From SAR86 cluster bacterium (GTDB taxonomy: Bacteria > Pseudomonadota > Gammaproteobacteria > Magnimaribacterales > Magnimaribacteraceae), in the NCBI GenBank assembly GCA_029268615.1, contig JAQWNM010000010.1, positions 248,001 through 312,000 on the forward strand: DNA of 64,000 bases. Direction: 5' to 3'. A program made the translations under genes and the position numbers. The notes beneath the pieces are model-generated. The model did not search any database. It worked only from the letters and a program-made list of their open reading frames with translations, and was not told the origin of the DNA. Shown piece by piece: positions 39,406 through 48,603 of the stretch (its first letter is position 1; the number at the start of each line of letters is the position of its first letter).

Positions 39406-40065
39406 TTATTCGTTATAAAGTTTATGTTCATGAATATATTCAAAAACATCTTTGGAAACCAAATCATTTATTGGAATTTTATTCTGAATTCTTGATCTAA
39501 TCAAAGAAGAGGAAATGTTTATTAGGCTCATAGGAAGATGTAAAATATTACCATATCCATTTCTATGAAATTCATGAAAAGTATCTACAAACCTTTCAGA
39601 AAATCTATTATCCAAAGTTTCTATGTTTCTGCTACTGGGATCTAATCTAGAAACAATAATTAGATTTGTTGAATCTAAAAATTCTTGCCATCTATACCAA
39701 CTTTCTATCTCAGAAAAAGCATCTTCTCCCATGATCCAAACCAAAGATACGTCTTCCGACAGCTCTTTAGCTAAAGACTCAATGGTTTCTATAGAACGGG
39801 AAGGCCCGTCTTGAATAACTTCTCTGGAGTCCACCACAATTTTTTCCTTTTCTTGAAAAGCTATTTGTACCATTTTTAACCTATCTTCTGAAGAAGCAAC
39901 AAAATCTCTATGCGAAGGTAAGCCGCATGGCACAACCCTAATCTCTTCAAAAGGGAGATTATCCAATAAAAAATCAACTATTTTTATATGCCCTTTATGT
40001 ATTGGATCAAAAGTCCCACCAAAAACCCCAATTAGATCTTTTTTAGTTTCATCGGAGATTAGCAT
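39406..40065 (-). CDS. nadD: Nicotinate-nucleotide adenylyltransferase
   Basis: About 219 residues from the ATG at 40065; a GTG at 40068 is also possible. The nucleotidyltransferase motif GGTFDPIHKGHI (about 15-26) and the late SSSLIRSRI match NadD. It adenylates nicotinate mononucleotide to form deamido-NAD. It overlaps the end of proA by about 17 bases. Confidence 0.95.
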   Translation of the reverse strand: MLISDETKKDLIGVFGGTFDPIHKGHIKIVDFLLDNLPFEEIRVVPCGLPSHRDFVASSEDRLKMVQIAFQEKEKIVVDSREVIQDGPSRSIETIESLAKELSEDVSLVWIMGEDAFSEIESWYRWQEFLDSTNLIIVSRLDPSSRNIETLDNRFSERFVDTFHEFHRNGYGNILHLPMSLINISSSLIRSRIQNKIPINDLVSKDVFEYIHEHKLYNE

Positions 40066-41311
40066 CACCTTTTACAATAAACTTCTGAGAAGTTAGCCCT
40101 TCTAATCCTACTGGTCCTCTAGCATGAATTTTATCAGTTGAGATTCCAACTTCTGCTCCAAGTCCATACTCAAAGCCATCAGCCCAGCAGGTTGGCAAGT
40201 TATGCATAACCGAACTAGAATCTACTTCGTTTAAAAATTTTTGAACATTATCATTATTTTCAGTGACTATAGAATCTGTATGTCCTGATCCAAATTTATT
40301 TATATGATCTATTGCTTCTTTTACATCCATTACAAGTTTAATAGACAAAATAGGAGATAAATATTCAGTCCCCCAATCTTCTTCTTCAGCATCTTTAACT
40401 GATATAAATCTCTTTGTTTGTTGGCAACCTCTTAACTCTACATTCATTTCCGTAAAATGTTTATGTATTAAGGGCAAGATCTGTTTTGCTATACTCTTTG
40501 ATATAAGTAAAGTTTCCATAGCTCCACAAATTCCAAATCGATAGGTTTTAGCATTTACAGATACATCAACAGCTTTCTTCAAATCTGCTTCTGCATCAAT
40601 ATAAACATGACAAATACCTTCTAAATGTTTTATGACAGGAACTTTTGCTTCGTCGGAGATAAGTTTAACAAGACCTTTACCTCCTCTAGGTATGATGACA
40701 TCTAAAAATTTGTCCATACCTAAAAGGACCTTAACAGCCTCACGATCAACAGTATCCACAAGCTGAATAGTTGAAAGAGGTAATCCAGATTGCTTTAACC
40801 CTTCAATTAGACATTTAGAAATTATTCTATTAGTTAGGATGGCTTCAGAACCTCCCCTTAGGATTACAGCATTCCCTGATTTTAAAGCTAGAGCAGCTGC
40901 ATCTGCAGTTACATTTGGTCTTGATTCATAAATTATTCCTACAACTCCTAATGGAACTCTCATACGGCTTACCTCTATACCTGAAGGAGTAGGACCCATA
41001 TCTATGAGCTCCCCTACAGGGTCTTCAAGAGAAGATATATGATGAATCCCTGATATCATGGAATCCACTCTATCCAAAGTTAATTCAAGCCTATCAATCA
41101 AGGTGTCTGCAATTCCTTTCTTTTGAGCATTCATCAAATCTTTTCTATTAGCTTTTATAATTTCATCCTTTTGTTCTGAAATAGCATCAGCACAAGCCAA
41201 TAATGCTTTATTCTTTTTAACTGTAGTTGTTTGCGACAAAACTGATGCTGCCTCTTTTGCTTTGGCCCCCAAAAAGTTCATATAACGATTAATGTCTTTA
41301 CTATCACCCAT
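40049..41311 (-). CDS. proA: Gamma-glutamyl phosphate reductase
   Basis: 420 residues of the aldehyde-dehydrogenase-like ProA, which makes glutamate semialdehyde for proline synthesis. Characteristic stretches include RPNVTADAAALALKSGNAVILRGG split by the usual loop, VPVIKHLEGICHVYID, and the catalytic cysteine region (RFGICGAMETLL). It is the first gene of the proA-nadD-rsfS-rlmH-mrdA-rodA-mltB-dacA group. proB is not in the window. Confidence 0.96.
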   Translation of the reverse strand: MGDSKDINRYMNFLGAKAKEAASVLSQTTTVKKNKALLACADAISEQKDEIIKANRKDLMNAQKKGIADTLIDRLELTLDRVDSMISGIHHISSLEDPVGELIDMGPTPSGIEVSRMRVPLGVVGIIYESRPNVTADAAALALKSGNAVILRGGSEAILTNRIISKCLIEGLKQSGLPLSTIQLVDTVDREAVKVLLGMDKFLDVIIPRGGKGLVKLISDEAKVPVIKHLEGICHVYIDAEADLKKAVDVSVNAKTYRFGICGAMETLLISKSIAKQILPLIHKHFTEMNVELRGCQQTKRFISVKDAEEEDWGTEYLSPILSIKLVMDVKEAIDHINKFGSGHTDSIVTENNDNVQKFLNEVDSSSVMHNLPTCWADGFEYGLGAEVGISTDKIHARGPVGLEGLTSQKFIVKGDANLR

Positions 41312-41361
41312 AAGTAAATATTCTATATGAATTAATTAGATTAATTAGAGAAATTTTTAAA

Positions 41362-41967
41362 GTGTTTGATCTTGAATTGCTTAAAATTTGGATAGAACTA
41401 AATCCTGACTGGATTAGTATTTCTATCTTTATAATTGCTTTTATAGAATCTTTTGTAGGTATAGGCTTGTTTATGCCTGGTGTTATTTTGCTGGCTATGG
41501 CTTCTGGTATTGCTTATCTAGCTAATGTGCATCCCTTAGAAATTTTTCTTTATGGTTATATAGGAGCATGTCTTGGAGATATTCTTAGCTTCTTAATTGG
41601 CGGCCTCTTCCAAGAGAGAATTAACTCTATATGGCCATTTTCTAAGTATCCTGATGCCTTAGAAAAAGGAAGATTATTTTTTAATAAATATGGTATTTAT
41701 GGAATACTAATAGGGAGATTTATGGGCCCAATAAGAACAGTTTTACCAGCAATAGCTGGAACCATGGGCATGTCTAAACATAAATTTCTTTTTATAGATC
41801 TTACGTCTGGAATACCTTGGGCATTCTTTTATATTTTATCTCCCTATTATTTAACTCAATCCTTTCCTAAAGAACTCCCCTTATTTGTTTACTTACTAGG
41901 GCTAATCTTTATAGTCGTTTTCATTGTGGGTATAAGAATATTTCTCCAAAGATTTAACAAAGCTTGA
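41362..41967 (+). CDS. DedA family membrane protein
   Basis: 201 residues with five or so hydrophobic segments. The DedA hallmarks are present: FIESFVGIGLFMPG near the N-terminus and the GRFMGPIRTVLPAIAG motif with the conserved arginines. Members move or flip undecaprenyl phosphate or phospholipid and help keep the membrane potential. Start codon GTG at 41362, divergent from proA. Confidence 0.92.
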   Translation: MFDLELLKIWIELNPDWISISIFIIAFIESFVGIGLFMPGVILLAMASGIAYLANVHPLEIFLYGYIGACLGDILSFLIGGLFQERINSIWPFSKYPDALEKGRLFFNKYGIYGILIGRFMGPIRTVLPAIAGTMGMSKHKFLFIDLTSGIPWAFFYILSPYYLTQSFPKELPLFVYLLGLIFIVVFIVGIRIFLQRFNKA

Positions 41968-41975
41968 TAATTTCA

Positions 41976-42006
41976 ACTTGACAACGACAAGTCAGTAAAC
42001 GTTAAT
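41976..42006 (+). promoter_or_regulatory. Promoter with inverted repeat ahead of the carotenoid oxygenase gene
   Basis: TTGACA at 41978-41983 is a perfect -35 hexamer. GTTAAT at 42001-42006 follows after 17 bases as a -10 element. The -35 lies within ACTTG-N7-CAAGT (41976-41992), an inverted repeat that could be an operator. A Shine-Dalgarno AAGGAG at 42023-42028 leads to the ATG at 42036. Confidence 0.5.
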
Positions 42007-42035
42007 ATCAATTCTAAATTATAAGGAGAGAACTA

Positions 42036-43445
42036 ATGACAGAGACTTATCCTAATCATCCAAACTTACAAGGAAATTTTGCGCCATTAAGAATGGAGTC
42101 AGATTTAAATGATCTGATAATAGAAGGAGAAATACCAAAAGATTTATTTGGTAGCTACTACAGGAATGGACCAGATCCGCAGTTTCCGCCTTTGGGCGGA
42201 GAATATCATTGGTTTGCTGGAGATGGGATGATACATGCCTTTCACTTTGAAAATGGAAAAGTCTCTTATAAAAATAGATGGGCTAAAACTTCTAAATGGA
42301 AGCAAGAAAGATTAGCAGGTAGATCTTTAATTAATTTTATGAATCCTATGGAGCCAGATCCAGATTGGAATCCAGAGGGTGAAGATGGAACTGCCAATAC
42401 AAGCATAATTCATCATGCTGGGAAGCTTTTAGCCTTGGAAGAAGGTCATGCTCCATTTGAACTAGATCCTTATAGCCTTGAATCTAAAGGATCCTGCACG
42501 TATGAAGGAAAACTTAAATCACCCATGACAGCTCATCCTAAAGTGGACCCAATAACTGGTGATATGCATGGATTTAGTTATACAGTTGGTGAAATATTTA
42601 GTACAACTATGAGTTACTTTGTAGTTAACAAACAAGGGGAACTCATAAAATATGAAGAGTTTGATGCACCCTATTCTTCTATGGTCCATGATTTTATGGT
42701 GACAACTGAACATGTAATATTCCCTATTTTTCCTTTAACTATGGATCTAAACAGAGCAATCGAGGGTAAGCCTCCAATAGCTTGGGATCCTGATCTAGGA
42801 AGTCATATTGGTGTTATGCCTAGGGATGGTTCTGTTGAAGATATAAAATGGTATACGGATGAAGCTTGTTTCGTCTTTCATCCAATGAATGCTTTCACTA
42901 AAGATAATAAAATTATTGCTGATGTCATGCAATTTGAAGAACCCCCTCTATTTCCTCATGCAGATGGGACAAAAGGAGAAACCCAAAATGCAGAAGCAAG
43001 ATTAAATAGATGGGAAATAGACTTGGAATCTAACTCAAGTAACATCAAGAAAACTTATAAAGATGAAGAAATGGGAGAATTCCCTAGATTTGATGAAAGG
43101 TTTGCTATGCAAGATTATAGGCATGGTTATTACGCAGCTGGCATAGGAGATCATCCTGAAGGAATAAGTCTTAATTCGATTGCACATATGGATCATGAAA
43201 CAGGCAAGAAAGAAGCTTATTCTTTAACTAATTTAGATGCCGTGGGCGAACCTGTTTTTGTTCCTAAATCTAAAGACGCTTCAGAAGGAGAAGGTTATCT
43301 TATTGCAACTGCTTATAATGGAGCTGACAATACATCTGATTTGATGGTACTAGACGCTCAAAATGTTTCAGATGGACCCATAGGAAAAGCAAAATTACCT
43401 CACAGAATACCTCATGGATTTCATGGAAATTGGCGCCAGGGATAA
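42036..43445 (+). CDS. Carotenoid oxygenase family protein
   Basis: 469 residues of the RPE65/lignostilbene dioxygenase family. Four iron-binding histidines appear to be kept: H167 (TAHPKV), H218 (VHDF), H282 (FHPMNA) and H463 near the C-terminus (PHGFHGNW). The early block YYRNGPDPQF matches family members. The enzyme should cleave a conjugated double bond of a carotenoid, apocarotenoid or stilbene with O2 to aldehydes. No signal peptide. It is followed 16 bases later by an alkenal-reductase-like gene that could reduce the product. Confidence 0.9.
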   Translation: MTETYPNHPNLQGNFAPLRMESDLNDLIIEGEIPKDLFGSYYRNGPDPQFPPLGGEYHWFAGDGMIHAFHFENGKVSYKNRWAKTSKWKQERLAGRSLINFMNPMEPDPDWNPEGEDGTANTSIIHHAGKLLALEEGHAPFELDPYSLESKGSCTYEGKLKSPMTAHPKVDPITGDMHGFSYTVGEIFSTTMSYFVVNKQGELIKYEEFDAPYSSMVHDFMVTTEHVIFPIFPLTMDLNRAIEGKPPIAWDPDLGSHIGVMPRDGSVEDIKWYTDEACFVFHPMNAFTKDNKIIADVMQFEEPPLFPHADGTKGETQNAEARLNRWEIDLESNSSNIKKTYKDEEMGEFPRFDERFAMQDYRHGYYAAGIGDHPEGISLNSIAHMDHETGKKEAYSLTNLDAVGEPVFVPKSKDASEGEGYLIATAYNGADNTSDLMVLDAQNVSDGPIGKAKLPHRIPHGFHGNWRQG

Positions 43446-43461
43446 TAAATAAATAATAAAA

Positions 43462-44493
43462 ATGACAAGATCTAATTTTAAAAATAGACAATGGGTATTA
43501 GCAAAAAGACCTGATGGAATGGTGGGAGAAGAAAACTTTTCTTGGAAGGATGAAGTAGAAATAGAAGAGATTAAAGATGGTGAATTTTTAGTCAAAAATC
43601 TTTACTTAAGTTTTGATCCTGCACAAAGAGGATGGATGGAAGATAGAAAAAGTTATGTTCCTCCTGTACAAATTGGTGAAGTAATGAGAGCTGGCTCGGT
43701 TGCTCAGGTTATTGAATCTAAGAATTCTGATTTTAAAGAAGGCGATATTGTAGAAGGAACATTTGGTTGGCAAGACTATGCTATAACTGACGGAACTGGT
43801 CTTTTAAGAGCTTCTAAAGTACCTTCAGATATTCCTATAACAACTCCTTTAAGCGTCTTTGGAATAACTGGTATGACAGCGTATTTTGGTCTATTAGAAA
43901 TTGGTAAACCAATTTCAGGTGATATAGCTCTTATTTCAGGAGCTGCAGGATCTACTGGTTCTATAGCTGGACAGATTGCAAAAATAAAGGGATGTGAAGT
44001 TATAGGGATAGCTGGTGGAGCAGAAAAATGTAGATGGCTAACAGAGGAGGCAAATTTTGATTCAGCCATAGACTATAAAGAAGCAAATATGCGACAATCA
44101 ATAAGAGAAGTTTGTCCAAAAGGTGTCAACGTAGTTTTTGATAATGTTGGGGGAGATTTTCTAGATGCCGCCCTAACCCAGCTGAGCTTAAATTCTAGGA
44201 TTGTGTTGTGTGGAGCAATTTCTAGATATAATGAAAAAACCTTACCTCCAGGGCCTACAAATTATATGTCATTGATTTTTATGAGAGCAAAAATGGAAGG
44301 TTTTATAGTTACTGATTATGTAGAAAAATTTCCTGAAGCTATAGAAGAAATGAAAAACTGGGTGGATGAAGGAAAAATTATTTACGAAGAAGATATACAA
44401 GAAGAATTAGAAAACGCTCCAAAAACTCTTCAAAGACTTTATACAGGCATGAATAAAGGGAAACAATTACTTAAGCTTGGAGATCCTGAGTAG
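43462..44493 (+). CDS. NADP-dependent medium-chain oxidoreductase (alkenal/curcumin reductase-like)
   Basis: 343 residues of the zinc-free MDR family. The N-terminal GroES-like domain has the typical LYLSFDPAQRGWM block. The NADP Rossmann segment ALISGAAGSTGSIAGQIAK follows, and the C-terminal end reads AIEEMKNWVDEGKI. It is closest in pattern to bacterial YncB/curcumin reductase and plant 2-alkenal reductases, which reduce the C=C of alpha,beta-unsaturated carbonyls with NADPH. It likely acts after the carotenoid oxygenase. Its 3' end overlaps the convergent gene by 23 bases. Confidence 0.88.
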   Translation: MTRSNFKNRQWVLAKRPDGMVGEENFSWKDEVEIEEIKDGEFLVKNLYLSFDPAQRGWMEDRKSYVPPVQIGEVMRAGSVAQVIESKNSDFKEGDIVEGTFGWQDYAITDGTGLLRASKVPSDIPITTPLSVFGITGMTAYFGLLEIGKPISGDIALISGAAGSTGSIAGQIAKIKGCEVIGIAGGAEKCRWLTEEANFDSAIDYKEANMRQSIREVCPKGVNVVFDNVGGDFLDAALTQLSLNSRIVLCGAISRYNEKTLPPGPTNYMSLIFMRAKMEGFIVTDYVEKFPEAIEEMKNWVDEGKIIYEEDIQEELENAPKTLQRLYTGMNKGKQLLKLGDPE

Positions 44494-45103
44494 GACCTGA
44501 ACCTCCTCCAAACTTAACTATTAGGTGGTCTAAAAATTCCAATCTCTTTTTATCTGAAGATGCTTCAAGTATCTCTTGCTTCTCTAGAGGAGACAGCGGA
44601 AGTAAACTAGACAAATTATAGATAACATTCGTTGAAGAAGTGAAATCAATTTCAATATTCATTTTTTTAATCTCAGGATGTTCAGAAATTTCTTTCAGCA
44701 CTTTCCAGATATTATTAAAATATTTCTTTAATTCTGAAGAATTTTCTTCTTCAAGTTGTTCAACTTGAGCTATGTTCAAGCCATCTTCTTGAGTATAAAA
44801 GTTTAAGACTTTCACTCTAAATTTACCCTTTGCTGTTATGCCTAATAACCCATTATCTAATTTATCAAAATCAACAATCTCTACATACGTTCCTATGCTA
44901 TGAAAGCTTAAGTCTTTATTTCGTTCTCCAACTTCATATTTATCTAAAACTACTACAAAACCAAAGTTATCACTCATACATAGTTTAACCATATCAATAT
45001 ATCGAGGCTCAAAAATTTGAAGGGGGATAAATCCTTCTGGCAAGAGATTCACATTTAGAGGAAAAAGAGGTATCTCTTTTAATTTATTTGAATTTATTGG
45101 CAT
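44471..45103 (-). CDS. LON N-terminal substrate-binding domain protein
   Basis: 210 residues with only the N-terminal LON domain (IPLFPLNVNLLPEGFIPLQIFEPRY split across the first 40 residues), without ATPase or protease parts. Stand-alone proteins of this type are common in proteobacteria; their role is unclear, perhaps binding of damaged protein. It overlaps the dipeptidase stop by 20 bases and is convergent with the oxidoreductase. Confidence 0.88.
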   Translation of the reverse strand: MPINSNKLKEIPLFPLNVNLLPEGFIPLQIFEPRYIDMVKLCMSDNFGFVVVLDKYEVGERNKDLSFHSIGTYVEIVDFDKLDNGLLGITAKGKFRVKVLNFYTQEDGLNIAQVEQLEEENSSELKKYFNNIWKVLKEISEHPEIKKMNIEIDFTSSTNVIYNLSSLLPLSPLEKQEILEASSDKKRLEFLDHLIVKFGGGSGPTQDLQA

Positions 45104-46292
45104 ACTGTTCCGTTACTGACCAGACTCGTCTAAGATTTCCTCCTAATACTTTCTTTATATCTGCTTCCGAGTAACCTCTTTCTAACATTCTTCTTATTAA
45201 ATTGGGGTACATCGAAACATCCTTCAAATTTGTAGGCAAAGAGTCTCCTACTCCATCAAAATCTGACCCTAATCCCACATGATCTATACCAACCAGATTT
45301 ACAACTCTATCAATATGATCTACTACATCATCTATAGAAGCAAAAGGAAGTAAACCATTTGTCATCTGAAATTTATCTTTAGCTTTAATCAATTCTTGAG
45401 GCTCTACTATAGATATATCATCTCCAAAGAGATTTTTCATATAATTCTGCGAAGCATCAGAATATGCGCGCGCCTGTTTTGTTAAAAAAGTACTTCCAAA
45501 ATTTATCTGAATAACTCCACCTTTTTCTGCTAACTTTATTAACATATCATCACTTACATTTCTTTCAAACCCAGGAGTAAAGTGACGCAAAGAAGAGTGA
45601 CTAGCTATTAATGGCACATTACTTAGTTCTATAGATTGATAGAATGCTTCATCGCTTACATGAGAAATATCTATCATGATTCCAACTCTATTCATTTCTG
45701 GAATCAATTGTTTTCCAAAGTCGCTCAACCCACCCCAAACACGTTCAGAGTCATAAGAGGAATCACTGATATGATTTACTCTAGAGTGTGTAAGGGTTAT
45801 ATAGCGAATACCTCTTTCATAAAAAAATTTAACTCTTTCTAGTTTGCCTTCTAAGGGAGCTCCATTTTCCATGCCTAAAGCTAACCCTACTTTTTGCTTC
45901 TTTATTAAACCATCTAAAGATTTAGTATCTTTTATAAATAAAAACTTACTCGGATTTAGGGTAATAATATCTTCAATTACATCTATCAATTTATTAGCCT
46001 CTTCAAAAGATGTCCTCGTGATTTGGGTCTTAGCTGGAAGGTAAATAGACATAAAAGCGACATTCAAACCACCCTTTTTAGCTTTTGGATAATCAAACTC
46101 TGTATTGGTTGTATCGGCAAGATCATGGATTTGTAAACCTTCTTGAATTAACAAGTTTAATTTATGAGGTGCATCTATATGAGTATCAATAATCAAGCTA
46201 TTTGCAGCTATCTTGTTAAAACTATCTACCTGTTTTTCTTGGGAGCAAGAGCTTAAAAAAAGAATTAATATTATAGATGAAATTTTTTTCAT
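45084..46292 (-). CDS. Membrane dipeptidase (peptidase M19) lipoprotein
   Basis: 402 residues with a lipoprotein signal (LILFLSSC). The zinc dipeptidase domain follows: DTHIDAP with the first metal histidines, the bridging Glu in GMENG, then DISHVSD, IASHSS and GSDFDG. It hydrolyses dipeptides, including those with D-residues, in the periplasm. The order with chorismate mutase and SRAP on the same strand suggests one transcript but no shared pathway. Confidence 0.92.
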   Translation of the reverse strand: MKKISSIILILFLSSCSQEKQVDSFNKIAANSLIIDTHIDAPHKLNLLIQEGLQIHDLADTTNTEFDYPKAKKGGLNVAFMSIYLPAKTQITRTSFEEANKLIDVIEDIITLNPSKFLFIKDTKSLDGLIKKQKVGLALGMENGAPLEGKLERVKFFYERGIRYITLTHSRVNHISDSSYDSERVWGGLSDFGKQLIPEMNRVGIMIDISHVSDEAFYQSIELSNVPLIASHSSLRHFTPGFERNVSDDMLIKLAEKGGVIQINFGSTFLTKQARAYSDASQNYMKNLFGDDISIVEPQELIKAKDKFQMTNGLLPFASIDDVVDHIDRVVNLVGIDHVGLGSDFDGVGDSLPTNLKDVSMYPNLIRRMLERGYSEADIKKVLGGNLRRVWSVTEQYANKFK

Positions 46293-46580
46293 TTAATTTT
46301 CAGATATCCTGGAAAATTCTTCGAACTCATGGTCTATAGAAAGTGATATTAATTTTCTCCAAAGAGGTTCTGAAATATCTAAAGAGAGACCACAATTCTT
46401 AGAAAATTTCTTTACTTTACTTATAACATCTTCAATTCTTTCTTCATCAATAATTTTGTTTTTATCATTTTTGATCAAGGCAGCTAACTCTATACATTTC
46501 TGCCTCCTAGCTAAGATTAAAACTAACTCTTTATCGATTAGATCTATTTCTTCTCTAACTTCTTTCATTGTTGAATACAT
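46293..46580 (-). CDS. Chorismate mutase, AroQ-type
   Basis: 95 residues, a single helical AroQ domain. It begins with VREEIDLIDKELVLILARRQ, the usual start containing an Arg for substrate binding. A following Lys (IKNDK) and an EERIEDV helix bind the carboxylates. It converts chorismate to prephenate, or may be an isochorismate-pyruvate lyase, which shares the fold. The gene ends one base before the dipeptidase start. Confidence 0.85.
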   Translation of the reverse strand: MYSTMKEVREEIDLIDKELVLILARRQKCIELAALIKNDKNKIIDEERIEDVISKVKKFSKNCGLSLDISEPLWRKLISLSIDHEFEEFSRISEN

Positions 46581-46592
46581 AATTTTTAAACC

Positions 46593-47177
46593 TTAATCTA
46601 ATTTTTTTAAACATGTTTCATCATCAAACTGAGGGTTATTTACATGATTCGAAACAGGATAGTATTGTACCCTCTCAGTCATGTTAGAAGTATATATATC
46701 CTTAAGATTTCCCTCTAACCAGTCTTTATGGCGAGCTTTTTCAATTATGACAGGAGCTCTTTCATGAATATGACTTATTTCGTTAGGAGCTAGCATAGTA
46801 AGAATTGCGCAGCCAACTTCCCCCCTAAACCCTCCAAATACTCCTGCAAAGCAAAAAATCTCATCGTCAAAATGATGAAAATATGGCACTTTCTTATCTG
46901 ACTCTTTTTTCCATTCATACCATCCATCTGATGGTATCAAGCATCTCCCTGCATTCTTAAATGAAGGTTTTTCATAAACAGTTTCAGATCTGGCATTAAT
47001 AAGATTAAAAGGTTTATCTGCCCAATAAGGAGTGAAACCCCACTTTATAAATCTAGGAATATCTGTGATCGTTAAAATATCTTGGCCGGGTGAGATATTA
47101 AATCTAGAGGATCTAATCTCGCACTTAAATTGCTCCTGAGCTTTGATATGATTTCTTAAAGTATAACGACCGCACAT
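46593..47177 (-). CDS. SOS response-associated peptidase (SRAP/YedK, HMCES-like)
   Basis: 194 residues. The invariant MCGRYTLR start gives Cys2, which after removal of Met forms a thiazolidine link to abasic DNA. The following NISPGQDI, WGFTPYWA, NARSET and a conserved Glu/His pair (GWYEWK and SHIHERAP) complete the SRAP site. It shields abasic sites in single-stranded DNA. Confidence 0.95.
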   Translation of the reverse strand: MCGRYTLRNHIKAQEQFKCEIRSSRFNISPGQDILTITDIPRFIKWGFTPYWADKPFNLINARSETVYEKPSFKNAGRCLIPSDGWYEWKKESDKKVPYFHHFDDEIFCFAGVFGGFRGEVGCAILTMLAPNEISHIHERAPVIIEKARHKDWLEGNLKDIYTSNMTERVQYYPVSNHVNNPQFDDETCLKKLD

Positions 47178-47186
47178 AATTCAAAT

Positions 47187-48539
47187 CTAATTCAATCTAT
47201 TAATAATACGATTACCAAGAGATGAAAAATTTCCATTAGACATAAAGACTACAATATCTCCATTCTTTAATTCAGAAACAAAGCTAGCTATAAACTCTTC
47301 ATTATCTTTAATCTTTTTACATTTACTTTTATTCTCTTTAATCAGTCTATCTTCTTGATCAAAGTTTTTACTTTTCCAAAATACCAGATCAGAGTCAATT
47401 ATAGAATTATTCAATTCTTCATCATGTAATCCACTCCTCATTGTGTTTGAACCCAACTCAATAAGACTTATTATTCTAGAATTAGGGTATTTAGATTTCA
47501 AACTTTTTAAAGTCTTACGTATTGCAGTCGGATGATGAGCAAAATCATCATAGATACTAATATTATTGTCTTGATAAATTAAATCTAACCTTCTATCAAC
47601 ACCTTTGAAGGTCGAAAGCGCTTCACAAGAATTTTTAATAGGAACCCCTAATTCTTTGCAAGCCATGACTGAAACTAAAGCATTTTGAGCATTATATTCT
47701 CCAATTAAGCTCCAATCTACTTCTTGTATTTTATCTTTAAAAGAGATCTCAAAAATGGAGAAATCTTCATTTACTGCCTTATAATTCCAATCAGATATTT
47801 TTTGGTCACCATAAGTAACTATATTGGACCAGCTTCCTTGAGAGATAACTTCTTGAATATTTTCATCATTTTCTGGGAACAGAATATGACCTTTTGATGG
47901 CATAGTTCTTATTAAATGATGAAACTGGGTTTGAATAGATCCTATGTCCTTATAGATATCTGCGTGATCAAATTCTAAATTATTTATTACCAAAATCTCA
48001 GGATTATAATGCACAAATTTAGCTCTTTTATCAAAAAAGGCAGTGTCATACTCATCTGCCTCTATGATAAAGATTTCATGACTACCTAGCCTAGAAGAAG
48101 AATCAAAGTTTTTTGGCTTTCCAGCTATCAAAAATCCTGCATCTATTCCTGTATAATCAAGAATCCATGAACACATGGAGGTAGTTGTTGTCTTTCCATG
48201 AGTTCCTGAAATAGCTAAAACTTTTCTGTCATGAAGAATATTTTTAGCCATCCATTCTGGGCCAGAAAGAAATTCTTTTTTGTTATCTAATAAAAATTCT
48301 ATTAAAGGATTACCTCTGGAAAGGGCATTGCCAATAATATATAAGTCGACATCAGGTAAATCATCTAGATCATAACCTTGAACTAGATTGATTTTTTGAT
48401 CTTCCAATATCTTAGACATAGGAGGATAAATATTTGCATCGCATCCACTTACTTCATAACCTCTATCTCTAGCTAAAAGAGCTAGACCTCCCATAAAAGT
48501 CCCACAAATTCCTAAAAAATGTATCTTTTCTTTATTCAC
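47187..48539 (-). CDS. mpl: UDP-N-acetylmuramate:L-Ala-gamma-D-Glu-meso-DAP ligase
   Basis: 450 residues of the Mur ligase type. The N-terminal dinucleotide-like loop reads HFLGICGTFMGGLA, typical of Mpl. The ATP loop is SGTHGKTTTTSM, and the C-terminal domain has YDDFAHHPTAIRKT. It recycles murein tripeptide onto UDP-MurNAc. Start codon GTG at 48539, divergent from the phosphofructokinase. Confidence 0.95.
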   Translation of the reverse strand: MNKEKIHFLGICGTFMGGLALLARDRGYEVSGCDANIYPPMSKILEDQKINLVQGYDLDDLPDVDLYIIGNALSRGNPLIEFLLDNKKEFLSGPEWMAKNILHDRKVLAISGTHGKTTTTSMCSWILDYTGIDAGFLIAGKPKNFDSSSRLGSHEIFIIEADEYDTAFFDKRAKFVHYNPEILVINNLEFDHADIYKDIGSIQTQFHHLIRTMPSKGHILFPENDENIQEVISQGSWSNIVTYGDQKISDWNYKAVNEDFSIFEISFKDKIQEVDWSLIGEYNAQNALVSVMACKELGVPIKNSCEALSTFKGVDRRLDLIYQDNNISIYDDFAHHPTAIRKTLKSLKSKYPNSRIISLIELGSNTMRSGLHDEELNNSIIDSDLVFWKSKNFDQEDRLIKENKSKCKKIKDNEEFIASFVSELKNGDIVVFMSNGNFSSLGNRIINRLN

Positions 48540-48603
48540 TAAATCAATTATAACTAAAGATCATGATTCCCACTGAATGAAGTTTTAAGTACCATAAGAT
48601 TTT

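Noticed and set aside
31649-41311. holA facing the cell-wall block looked like an inversion, because in E. coli holA is followed by nadD in the same direction
   Set aside because: In Pseudomonas the leuS-lptE-holA and proA-to-dacA blocks also face each other, so this is a known arrangement.
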